DNA of 64,000 nucleotides from Corallococcus sp. EGB (GTDB lineage: Bacteria; Myxococcota; Myxococcia; Myxococcales; Myxococcaceae). This document shows positions 47,456 to 55,605 of the stretch, piece after piece. How positions within the stretch are numbered: position 1 is the stretch's first letter; each line of letters begins with the position of its first letter. The stretch is from assembly GCF_019968905.1 (NCBI RefSeq), contig NZ_CP079946.1, forward strand, positions 3,162,001-3,226,000, given 5' to 3'. The position numbers were made by a program, and so were the translations under genes. The notes beneath the pieces were generated by a model, which saw only the letters and a list, made by a program, of their open reading frames with translations, made no database searches and was not told the DNA's origin.

Positions 47456-50041
47456 ATGGGACACGGGCGTCGCTGGATGGGGCTGGGGGTGGTGCTGGCG
47501 CTCCTGGTGGCGGGGACCTCGGGCTGCAAGGACTCCGGTCCGGCCCCGGGCACGCCTCCTCCGGGGGACCGCCATGACGAGCCACCCCTGAGCAACGATG
47601 ACGCTGGCGTCGTCGGCCCGGACGGCGGCATCGTCGTCCCCGAGTACGACGCGGGCATCCCGGAAGACGAGCCGGACGCGGGCACGCTGCCCGACGGCGG
47701 CAGCGCGCTGCCCGGGCGCAATCCGGACGCCGTCCACAAGGAGAACCAGAAGAAGGGCACCCCGGGCTGGCGCATCGACAAGAACGCCAACAGCCGGGAG
47801 ATTGAAGGCTACGCCCTCAAGGCCACGCTGACCCAGGGCGAGTCGCTGCGCGTGGCGGTGTCCCTGTCCGAGGAGCGCAAGTTCAGCTGGTCCGTCTACC
47901 GCCTGGGATACTACGGCGGCGTCGGCGCCCGGGAGGTCGCGCGCGGAGGCCCGGTGCAGGGCACGCGGCAGGCGGACTGCCCGGCGCACCCGGCGACGGG
48001 CATCATCGCCTGCTCCTGGTCCCCCACGCTGGAGATCCCCATCGGCGAGGACTGGGTGCGCGGCGTGTACGTGGTGAAGCTCGTGCGCGACGACCGGCCG
48101 TCGCGCTACGTGCCCTTCTTCGTGCGGGACGCGAACCCGCGCGCGGAAGTGGCGGTGCTCATCCCCACCGCCACCTGGGCGGCCTACAACACCTGGGGCG
48201 GCACCAGCCTCTACGATGATCAGAAGGGTGTGATGAAGTCGCACGGCGTCTCGCGCGCCTTCGAGTCCTCCTACGACCGGCCCTACTACCGGGGCCAGGG
48301 CTCCGGGCACCTGATGACGGACGACCTGAGCCTCATCACGTGGCTGGAGTCACAGGACCTGGACGTGGGCTACTTCACCGACGAGGACATGGACGAAAGC
48401 TACGACTTCCTGCGTGGCGCGAAGGTGTTCGTGATGTCCGGCCACGACGAGTACTGGTCGTCGAAGCAGCGCGACTTCGCGGACCGCGCGCTGGCGGAGG
48501 GGCGGTCCATCATCAACCTGGGCGCGAACAACGCCTACTGGCAGGTGCGGATGGAGCCCGCGGCGGACGGCCGTCCGCGCCGCGTGGTGGCCTGCTACAA
48601 GGGCGCGCCCGAGGATCCGTACAAGGATCAACGCAAGACGGTGAAGTTCCGCGACCTGCCCGCGCCCCGTCCGGAGAACGCGCTCCTGGGCGTGCAGTTC
48701 TCCGCGCGCTGGCACCAGTGGCCCTTCCCGACCGTCATCACGAATCCGGACCACTGGGCCTTCAGCGGCACGGGCTTCAAGGCCGGTGACACGCTGTGGA
48801 TGGCGAACGGCTATGAGATGGATCAGCTGGTGTCCAACGGCCGCCAGCCGTCCGGCGTGGACGTGCTCGCGGAGTCCCCCGCGCTGTCGCTCCAGGGGGG
48901 CTTCGGCTTCTCGCACATGGTGGTGCGCAAGCAGGGCGACGCGTATGTCTTCTCGGCGGGCGGCATCGACTTCGTGCAGAAGCTGGCCGGGGTGGGGGAC
49001 CGCGTGGCGGATCCGCGCGCGGGCCGCATCGTGGCCAACGTGCTCTACAAGGCGCTGGGCCGGAAGCCGCCGGCCGACCTGGTGAAGTTCCAGCCGCCGG
49101 CGGCGCCCGCCGCGGTGGGGCCCTTCGCCGCGTCCGTGACGACGGTGGCGGGCCAGCCCGGCAAGCGCTGCCATGTGGGCATGAAGGTGGCGTCGGATGA
49201 ACTGGGCGCGCCGCTGGCCGTCGCCGTGCTGCCGGATGGCGGCTGGGCCGTGGCGGACACGCTGGGCAACACGGTGAAGCGCGTGTCGCCGGACGGGAAG
49301 ATCCGCACCATGCTCGACAACCTCTCGGGACCCATGGGCATCGCCGCGGACGCGCTGGGGAACATCTACGTGTCCGACACCGAGAACGCGCTCATCCGCC
49401 GCATCTCCCCGGAGGGCAGGGCGGAGGTGTTCGCGGGCTCCACGTGGGGCTACCAGGATGGCCCCGCGCTGGCGGCGGCCTTCAATCAGCCGGCGGGCCT
49501 GTCCTTCACGCCGGACGGCACGGCGCTGCTGGTGGCGGACCTGAACAACAGCGTCATCCGCCGCATCGACATGGTGACGCCCGGCAACCCGGTGACGACG
49601 CTCCAGGGCGACTGGCTCTACCGGCCCTCCGCGGTGGCCCAGGCGGCGGATGGCACCGTCTACGTCGTGGAGAGCGGCATGGCGCGCGTGGTGCGCGTGC
49701 GCGACGGCATCACCACCGTGATGGCGGGCTCCACGCCCGGCTTCCGCGACGGCGACCCGAAGGAGGGCCAGATGCTGCCGTACCTGGGCCTGGCGCTGCT
49801 GCCGGACGGCTCGCTCGCCATCTCCGACCCGGGCAACTACCGCGTGCGCCGGCTCACCTTCAACGCGTCCGGTGAGCCGGAGAAGCTGACCACCCTCGCG
49901 GGCAGCGGCCGCTACGGCGCGGAGGACGGCTCGGGCAGGGAGGCCCAGCTGGTGCTGCCCGCCGGCCTCGCGGTGGGGCTGGATGGCACCCTCTACGTGG
50001 CGGACGCGGGCAACTCGCTGGTGCGCGCCATCAAGCGCTGA
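47456..50041 (+). CDS. Lipoprotein with dimethylformamidase-like and NHL-repeat domains (861 aa)
   Basis: GGAGG precedes the ATG. The signal peptide ends in lipobox TSGC (cysteine 24). A long proline/aspartate/glycine linker leads to a domain (about 110-540) matching the large subunit of N,N-dimethylformamidase: SVYRLGYYGGVGAREV, VLIPTATWAAYNTWGGTSLYDD, GYFTDEDMDESYDFLRGAKVFVMSGHDEYWS and NLGANNAYWQVRMEP. From about 560 to the end come six or so NHL-type beta-propeller repeats (GIAADALGNIYVSDTENALIRRI and similar), forming a propeller. It is probably an envelope-anchored hydrolase or carbohydrate-related protein; the substrate is unknown. Stop codon abuts the next gene. Confidence 0.85.
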   Translation: MGHGRRWMGLGVVLALLVAGTSGCKDSGPAPGTPPPGDRHDEPPLSNDDAGVVGPDGGIVVPEYDAGIPEDEPDAGTLPDGGSALPGRNPDAVHKENQKKGTPGWRIDKNANSREIEGYALKATLTQGESLRVAVSLSEERKFSWSVYRLGYYGGVGAREVARGGPVQGTRQADCPAHPATGIIACSWSPTLEIPIGEDWVRGVYVVKLVRDDRPSRYVPFFVRDANPRAEVAVLIPTATWAAYNTWGGTSLYDDQKGVMKSHGVSRAFESSYDRPYYRGQGSGHLMTDDLSLITWLESQDLDVGYFTDEDMDESYDFLRGAKVFVMSGHDEYWSSKQRDFADRALAEGRSIINLGANNAYWQVRMEPAADGRPRRVVACYKGAPEDPYKDQRKTVKFRDLPAPRPENALLGVQFSARWHQWPFPTVITNPDHWAFSGTGFKAGDTLWMANGYEMDQLVSNGRQPSGVDVLAESPALSLQGGFGFSHMVVRKQGDAYVFSAGGIDFVQKLAGVGDRVADPRAGRIVANVLYKALGRKPPADLVKFQPPAAPAAVGPFAASVTTVAGQPGKRCHVGMKVASDELGAPLAVAVLPDGGWAVADTLGNTVKRVSPDGKIRTMLDNLSGPMGIAADALGNIYVSDTENALIRRISPEGRAEVFAGSTWGYQDGPALAAAFNQPAGLSFTPDGTALLVADLNNSVIRRIDMVTPGNPVTTLQGDWLYRPSAVAQAADGTVYVVESGMARVVRVRDGITTVMAGSTPGFRDGDPKEGQMLPYLGLALLPDGSLAISDPGNYRVRRLTFNASGEPEKLTTLAGSGRYGAEDGSGREAQLVLPAGLAVGLDGTLYVADAGNSLVRAIKR

Positions 50042-50983
50042 TCAACGGCCCGGGCCGCGCATGCCGCCCATCGGTGGCGGCGCGTCCATCTCCTGCCGCG
50101 TGCGCCGCCGGTCCGGGGTGTCGCGCGGCAGCTCCACGAAGGTGCACATCTCGCAGAGGCGGCTGTAGATGCGCTCACCCACGCGCTCGCGCAGCAGCTC
50201 CGCGTCCTTCATGGCGGAGCGCGCGTCGTCCGTGGTGCGGTAGCCCGAGGGCGCGCTGCTCCGCGCGCCCTTGCGCTCCGGCTCCAGCGAGTAGTTCGTG
50301 GCGAAGAGCGTCGTGCGCCCCGCGTTGTAGCGCCGGGCGATCAGCTCATCGAGCGTCTCCATCTCGAAGGGACTTCCGCGCCCCTTGCCCAGCTCGTCGA
50401 TGGCGAGGACCTCCACCTCCGACAGCGGCCCGATGATCTCCCCGCCGCTCTTGCCGTCCTGGAAGCCGCGCCGGATGGTCGCGTAGAGGAGCGAGATTTC
50501 GACGTAGCGGGCCTTCACGCCCATCTCCAGCACCAGGTGCCCGAGCGTCGCGGCGAGGAGGTGCGTCTTGCCCGTGCCCACCGGCCCGCTCAGCACGAAG
50601 CCCTTGTTCGTCGCGCCCTTCACGTACTGGTTGGCGAAGTGCATCGCCACGCCGCGGCCGCGGTCCTGCGCCTCGTTGAAGGGGCGGTAGTTGTCGAACG
50701 ACGCGTGCGCCATGACGCCGGGCATCTGCACGTCGTTGTAGAGCGCCACCCGCGTGCGCCTGAGCGTGCACACGCACGGCTCCAGCACCTCATACGTCCG
50801 GGGGCCCACCTTCGCACTGAAGGTGCCCTCCTTCTGCACCAGCCGGTGCCCGCGTCCACCGCACATCGGGCAGTCCACCGAGCACGGGCACACCCTCGCG
50901 TACGCGAGCTCCCCGCGCCGCTCGATGAGGTACGTCCGCCCGCCGCACTGCCCACACGCCTCGCCGTTCGCCTTGGCAGCCAT
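50042..50983 (-). CDS. DnaC-like AAA+ ATPase with N-terminal zinc cluster (313 aa)
   Basis: ATG 50983 is chosen; a GTG at 51001 with AGGGGGGA upstream is the alternative. The N-terminal 60 residues are cysteine-rich (CGQCGG, CPCSVDCPMCGG, CVC) as in DnaI-type zinc-binding loaders. The ATPase has Walker A SGPVGTGKTH (about residue 128), Walker B VLAIDELGKG and the sensor region TTLFATNYS. This matches DnaC/IstB-like helicase loaders. There is no transposase nearby, so a replication or repair role is more likely than an IS function. The C-terminus is glycine/methionine/proline-rich. A LexA-like palindrome lies about 40 bases before the start. Confidence 0.88.
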   Translation of the reverse strand: MAAKANGEACGQCGGRTYLIERRGELAYARVCPCSVDCPMCGGRGHRLVQKEGTFSAKVGPRTYEVLEPCVCTLRRTRVALYNDVQMPGVMAHASFDNYRPFNEAQDRGRGVAMHFANQYVKGATNKGFVLSGPVGTGKTHLLAATLGHLVLEMGVKARYVEISLLYATIRRGFQDGKSGGEIIGPLSEVEVLAIDELGKGRGSPFEMETLDELIARRYNAGRTTLFATNYSLEPERKGARSSAPSGYRTTDDARSAMKDAELLRERVGERIYSRLCEMCTFVELPRDTPDRRRTRQEMDAPPPMGGMRGPGR

Positions 50984-51024
50984 CGCGCCCAGCCATAACA
51001 CCGTCCCCCCTGGCCGTCAGCCTG

Positions 51025-51040
51025 CTGAACTTCCGTTCAG
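51025..51040. promoter_or_regulatory. LexA-like palindrome before the DnaC-like gene
   Basis: CTGAACTTCCGTTCAG is a perfect inverted repeat CTGAAC-N4-GTTCAG, containing the GAAC-N4-GTTC core known for Gram-positive LexA boxes and the GTTCAG half-site I recall for M. xanthus. It lies 41 bases upstream of the DnaC-like gene's start, in the 80-base gap after its upstream partner. Confidence 0.5.
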
Positions 51041-51063
51041 TCGCACGCAAGGAGGGCAACCCT

Positions 51064-51714
51064 TCAGGTCTCCTTCATGTCCAGCCGCCGTCTGACGGCC
51101 GCCTGGAGCCGGAAGCGCCGGGACACACGCCGCGCGCGGGCTGTCATCAGCTGCTGTTCACCGGTGCGCGCATCGCGCCACACCGTGCGTCGCTCCGCGA
51201 AGGGCAGGGCGCGCAGGAGCGCCATCAGCGCCCACGCCTCCTGATGATCCATCCCCGCGGGCTCGCTCGGCACGCACGCCAGCACCGTGTCCAGCAGCCG
51301 GTGCACCCGCGGCGCCAACGCGGCCTCGCGCTCCGTCAGCGCCCGCAGCGCCGCGCACAGCCGCGCGTGCCGCACCTCCTCCCACGAACGGGCCGGGCGC
51401 TTCTTCGAGGAGGGACGCGCCTCCTCGCCCTGGCCCGCGGAGAGATCGCGGTACTTGCGGATCTCCGTCTCCACCTGGCGCCGGCACGCGCGCAGCGAAC
51501 GCAGCACCGGCTCTCCGGGCCGCGCGTCCCACAGCGCCTTCTCCGCCGAACGCGAGATGCCTCGCGCCACGACCTCGAAGGGCACGCCCTCGCGCGCCCA
51601 CGCGGTCACGAGCTCGGTGTCCAACGCGGACAACATCAATCCCGCGCCACGCACCGCGAGGAAGTAGTCCTGCACCAGCTCCTCGAAGCTGGCGCTCTCC
51701 GGCAGAAGACTCAT
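51064..51714 (-). CDS. Helical hypothetical protein upstream of the DnaC-like gene (216 aa)
   Basis: Start MSLLPESASFEELVQDYFLAVRG at 51714; the ribosome site is weak. The chain is helical with FEELVQDYFLAVRGAGLM then LSALDTELVTAWAREGVPFEVVARGI, an order found in DNA-binding or replication-associated proteins that use a winged-helix or DnaD-like unit. A serine/lysine-rich linker follows, then a second helical part with many arginines. It has no signal peptide and no known motif. The 80-base gap to the DnaC-like gene suggests one transcript and a shared job, perhaps a helicase-loading pair. Confidence 0.75.
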   Translation of the reverse strand: MSLLPESASFEELVQDYFLAVRGAGLMLSALDTELVTAWAREGVPFEVVARGISRSAEKALWDARPGEPVLRSLRACRRQVETEIRKYRDLSAGQGEEARPSSKKRPARSWEEVRHARLCAALRALTEREAALAPRVHRLLDTVLACVPSEPAGMDHQEAWALMALLRALPFAERRTVWRDARTGEQQLMTARARRVSRRFRLQAAVRRRLDMKET

Positions 51715-51885
51715 GATCCGACAACAGCTCCAGGAAGGGCGGCCAGACGAACGGCCGCCCGCTCCCAATACCCGTTGGAGCGCGCGGTGCAACCTTCCTG
51801 TCGCACGCTGGAAGGGCTCGGGAACACAGCGGAATTGAAGTTTTCCCGCCTGCTATCCGACGGAGCGGACGTCCGGACGTCTGAG

Positions 51886-51915
51886 TTGACCCGCCTTGCG
51901 CAAACCGCGCATAGT
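51886..51915 (+). promoter_or_regulatory. Probable promoter of the gliding gene cluster
   Basis: TTGACC (51886-51891), 18 bases, CATAGT (51910-51915). Transcription would start near 51922, giving a leader of about 87 bases to the agmU start at 52009. Confidence 0.5.
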
Positions 51916-52008
51916 ACGAGTCCCCTCATGGAAATTCCCGAAGATTCCCGGACACTTGCCAAGCAAGCAGGCATCCGTGAACGCCGGTTCCCCGCTCCTA
52001 GGAAGACC

Positions 52009-55000
52009 ATGCGCCGCTCGCTACTCGTTTGCCTCGTTCTCCTGGCTTCCATGGCTTCGGCCCAGGAGAAGAAAGCACTGCGCGACGCTGACCTGGGCAA
52101 GAAGTCCACCACCACCGTGGACAAGTCCCTCGCTGGCGACATCACGCGCCCGAAGGAAGCCCAGCAGGCCGCTCCCGCGCTTCAATATGATCAGTTCCGC
52201 CTGGGTGTGGAAGTGCAGGTCGCTTCCAAGCGCCGCGAACAGATTGAGTCCCTGAAGAAGATCATCTCGCTGTCTCCTGATCAGAAGGAGGCCCCCAGCC
52301 TGCTGTTCCGCCTGGGCGAGCTCTACTGGGAGGAGTCGAAGTTCTTCTTCTTCGAGGCCAACCGGAAGGACGATGAGCTCATCGTCGCCATGAACCGCAA
52401 CGACGCCGCGGGCCAGCAGAAGGCCAAGGCGGAGAAGGCGGAGCTGATGGCGAAGGTGAAGGAGAACGGCAAGTACGCCGTCGAGCAGTACACGAAGATC
52501 GTCCAGGAGTACCCGAAGTTCGAGCGCACGGACGAAGTGCTCTTCTTCCTCGGCCAGTACCTGATGGAGGACGGCCAGGACAAGAAGGCGCTCGTCGCGT
52601 TCAAGCGCCTGGTGGAGAAGTACCCGCAGTCCAAGTACATCCCGGACGCGTACTTCGCCTTCGGCGAGTACTACTTCAACAACTCCAAGGGCAAGCGCCC
52701 GGAGCTGGAGAAGGCGCTCGCCGCGTACAAGAAGGCCGCCGAGTTCCCCGAGAACCAGGTCTACGCCTTCGCCCTCTACAAGCAGGGCTGGTGCTACTTC
52801 AACATGGGGGAGTACGAGTCCGCGAAGGACAAGTTCAAGACCGTGGTCCTCTACGGCGAGCTGGCCGGCGCCGCCGCCGTGGAGAAGGACGGCAAGGCCA
52901 AGGCGAAGGGCTCGCTGGTGCGTGAAGCGCGCGGCGACTACGTGCGCGCGTTCGCCCGCGAGGGTGACGTGACGCAGGCCCGCGCGGACTTCGGCAAGGT
53001 GGCCACCAATCCGGAAGACCGCTTCACGATGATGAAGCAGCTGGCCAACCTCTACTACGGCGACGGCAAGGACCGCGAAGCGGCCATCACCTTCAACTCG
53101 CTGATCAAGGAGAAGCCGCTGTCGCCGGAGGCCCCGGGCTTCCAGGGCAAGATCGTCGACTGCATCCTGCGCATGGGCAACAAGGAGCGCACCGTGGCCC
53201 AGGTGCGCCGGCTCGTGAAGATCATGAAGGACGTCGAGTCCTCCGGCGTGATCAAGGACGACAAGGACAAGAAGGCGCTCGCGGAGGCGAAGGAGCTGTC
53301 CGAGCGCACGCTCTCCAACCTCGCCGTCACCTGGCACAACGAGGGCAAGAAGACGCGCAACGAGGAGACCTTCAAGTACGCGGACGCCGTGTACAGCGAC
53401 TACCTCACGCTCTTCCCGGAGAACCCCAAGGCGTACGACCTGCGCTTCTTCTGGGCGGAGCTCCTCAACGACAACCTCCAGAACTTCGAGAAGGCCGCCG
53501 CCAACTACACGCTCGTCGTCCTCCAGGACGCCAAGGTGCTGGAGGCCAAGGACGACAAGGGCAAGCCCAAGCCGGGCAAGCCGGGCAAGTGGCTGACCAA
53601 CGCCGCCTACAACGCCGTGCTCGCCTACGACGAGGTCGTGAAGGCGGCCGAGGCGCGCGGCGAGGCCAAGTCCGAGTCCGCCGGCACGGACATCCAGAAG
53701 AAGATCGCCATCCCCACGCTGAAGAAGTCGCTGCTCGACGCGTGCGAGCGCTACCTCAAGTACGTCCCCAAGGGCGACAAGCGCGTGGAGATCGCCTTCA
53801 AGGCGGCGAACATCTACTACCGCCACAACCACTTCGACGAAGCGGTGCTGCGCTTCTCCGAAATCGCGCTCGGCTACCCCGAGTACAAGTTCGAGGACGG
53901 CCAGCGCGCCGCGGAGATCGCCGCCAACCTCATCCTGGACTCGTACAACCTGCTGGGCGACTTCGCGAAGGTCAACGAGTGGGCCCGCCGCTTCTACGCC
54001 AACGACAAGCTGGCCACCGGCAAGTTCCGCGACGACCTGGCGAAGCTCATCGAGCAGTCGTCGTTCAAGCTGGTCAGCCAACTGGAGGAGAAGAAGGAGT
54101 TCTCCAAGGCGGCCGAGGCGTACCTGAACTTCGTCCACGACTTCCCGCAGACGGAGATCGCGGACCTGGCGCTCTACAATGCGTCCGTCGACTATTACAA
54201 GGCGAAGAGCCTGGACAAGGCCATCGAGGTCCGCAAGCGCCTGTTCGCGGAGTACCCCCGGTCCAAGTACGTGCCGGACTCCATCTACGCGAACGCGGAG
54301 GCGCTGGAGGCCATTGGTGACTTCGAGGAGGCCGCGGGCACCTACGAGCTCTACGTGCGCGGCTACGAGCGCAACCTGAGCGAGAAGGGCGGCGCCCCGG
54401 CGGCGAAGGCCAAGGCGAAGAGCAAGGCCAAGGGCAAGGCCAGGCAGGCGTCCAATGACGACGCGCCCGCGAAGCCCGCGGTCGTGCAGAAGTGGGACGA
54501 GTCCAAGGCGCAGATCGCCCTGTTCAACGCGGCCACCTACCGCGAGGGCCTGGGCCAGCTGAAGGCCGCGCTCAAGAACCGCGAGCACTACATGGAGCTG
54601 TGGCCCAAGTCGAAGGACGCCGAGGACGTCTTCCTGTCCGTCGTGGACCTGCACGTGAAGCAGGGCGCGTACATGAAGGCCATCAAGCTGCTGGAGGAGT
54701 ACGAGCGCGACAACATGCGCTCGCAGAGCAAGTTCCTCATGGCCGAGGGCCGCATCACCGACATCTACGCGAAGATGCGGAAGACGAACGACGTGCGCCG
54801 CATGAACAAGCGCATCTTCGAGTACTTCGACCAGCTGCCCCGCCGTCAGCAGACCGCGCTGGAGAAGCCGGCGCTCGCCGCCGCCGCGCAGGCGAACCTG
54901 CTGGCCATCGAGCCGGACTGGAACGAGTTCAAGCGCCTGAAGCTGTACTGGGGCGTGCCGCCGTCGCCCGAGCGCTTCAAGGGCTCGCTGGCGGACAAGG

Positions 55001-55605
55001 GCCGCGCGCTGGAGGTGGTGCAGAAGAAGTACGTCCAGACCGTGGCCCTGGGCGCCCCGGAGCCGGCCATCTGCGCGCTGCAGCGCATCGGCCTCGCGTA
55101 TGACCACATGGCGGACCTCGTGGTGAACGCGCCCATGCCGCGCGGCCTGGACGAGGAGTCGCAGCAGGCCCTGCGCGACGAGTTCGCCAACCAGGCCCAG
55201 CCGCTCAAGGACAAGGCCACGGAGGCCTTCTCCAGCGCGGTGGCCAAGAGCCGCGAGCTGGGCGTGTTCAACGACTGCGCCGCGGCGAGCCTGAAGATCC
55301 TCCGCACCACCTACGCGCCGGACCGCTACCCGGAGGTGCTGGAGGAGAAGCTCGCGCTGAAGAACAAGGAGCTGGTGCTCGGCGGCGACCTGCTGGCCTC
55401 CGTGCAGGACATCCCGCCCCCGGTCACCAAGGTGGAACCGGAGAAGCAGGCCAAGAGCGAGGCGCTCAACGAGGACCTGTCCGCGCTGACCAACGCGCTT
55501 CGTCAGCAGACCGAGTCCGAGGTCGCCAAGCCCGCCGCCGCGTCCAAGGACGGCAGCGCCCCCAAGAAGACCGTTGATGAACAGGAGCCGGAGGACTTCC
55601 TCTAA
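52009..55605 (+). CDS. gltD: AgmU/GltD-like periplasmic TPR protein (1198 aa)
   Basis: The ATG at 52009 starts the signal peptide MRRSLLVCLVLLASMASAQ, preceded by AGGAAG; an ATG 81 bases upstream would bury it. The mature protein is mostly TPR-like helical repeats (YTKIVQEYPKFERTDEVLFFLGQYL, LNFVHDFPQTEIADLALYNASV and so on), with lysine/alanine-rich linker near residues 798-815. Length and position as first gene of the cluster match AgmU/GltD of M. xanthus, a periplasmic part of the gliding complex that spans the envelope. The gene name comes from context and repeat architecture, not from an alignment. It ends in TAATG shared with the next gene. Confidence 0.85.
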   Translation: MRRSLLVCLVLLASMASAQEKKALRDADLGKKSTTTVDKSLAGDITRPKEAQQAAPALQYDQFRLGVEVQVASKRREQIESLKKIISLSPDQKEAPSLLFRLGELYWEESKFFFFEANRKDDELIVAMNRNDAAGQQKAKAEKAELMAKVKENGKYAVEQYTKIVQEYPKFERTDEVLFFLGQYLMEDGQDKKALVAFKRLVEKYPQSKYIPDAYFAFGEYYFNNSKGKRPELEKALAAYKKAAEFPENQVYAFALYKQGWCYFNMGEYESAKDKFKTVVLYGELAGAAAVEKDGKAKAKGSLVREARGDYVRAFAREGDVTQARADFGKVATNPEDRFTMMKQLANLYYGDGKDREAAITFNSLIKEKPLSPEAPGFQGKIVDCILRMGNKERTVAQVRRLVKIMKDVESSGVIKDDKDKKALAEAKELSERTLSNLAVTWHNEGKKTRNEETFKYADAVYSDYLTLFPENPKAYDLRFFWAELLNDNLQNFEKAAANYTLVVLQDAKVLEAKDDKGKPKPGKPGKWLTNAAYNAVLAYDEVVKAAEARGEAKSESAGTDIQKKIAIPTLKKSLLDACERYLKYVPKGDKRVEIAFKAANIYYRHNHFDEAVLRFSEIALGYPEYKFEDGQRAAEIAANLILDSYNLLGDFAKVNEWARRFYANDKLATGKFRDDLAKLIEQSSFKLVSQLEEKKEFSKAAEAYLNFVHDFPQTEIADLALYNASVDYYKAKSLDKAIEVRKRLFAEYPRSKYVPDSIYANAEALEAIGDFEEAAGTYELYVRGYERNLSEKGGAPAAKAKAKSKAKGKARQASNDDAPAKPAVVQKWDESKAQIALFNAATYREGLGQLKAALKNREHYMELWPKSKDAEDVFLSVVDLHVKQGAYMKAIKLLEEYERDNMRSQSKFLMAEGRITDIYAKMRKTNDVRRMNKRIFEYFDQLPRRQQTALEKPALAAAAQANLLAIEPDWNEFKRLKLYWGVPPSPERFKGSLADKGRALEVVQKKYVQTVALGAPEPAICALQRIGLAYDHMADLVVNAPMPRGLDEESQQALRDEFANQAQPLKDKATEAFSSAVAKSRELGVFNDCAAASLKILRTTYAPDRYPEVLEEKLALKNKELVLGGDLLASVQDIPPPVTKVEPEKQAKSEALNEDLSALTNALRQQTESEVAKPAAASKDGSAPKKTVDEQEPEDFL

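Noticed and set aside
50042-50983. IstB-like transposition helper
   Set aside because: The ATPase resembles both IstB and DnaC, but there is no transposase, inverted repeat or target duplication nearby, and the zinc-rich N-terminus fits a helicase loader better.
52021-55107. A 1028-codon minus-strand frame opposite agmU
   Set aside because: Leu/Arg/Val-rich shadow of the TPR repeats on the coding strand; no start context and no known domain.
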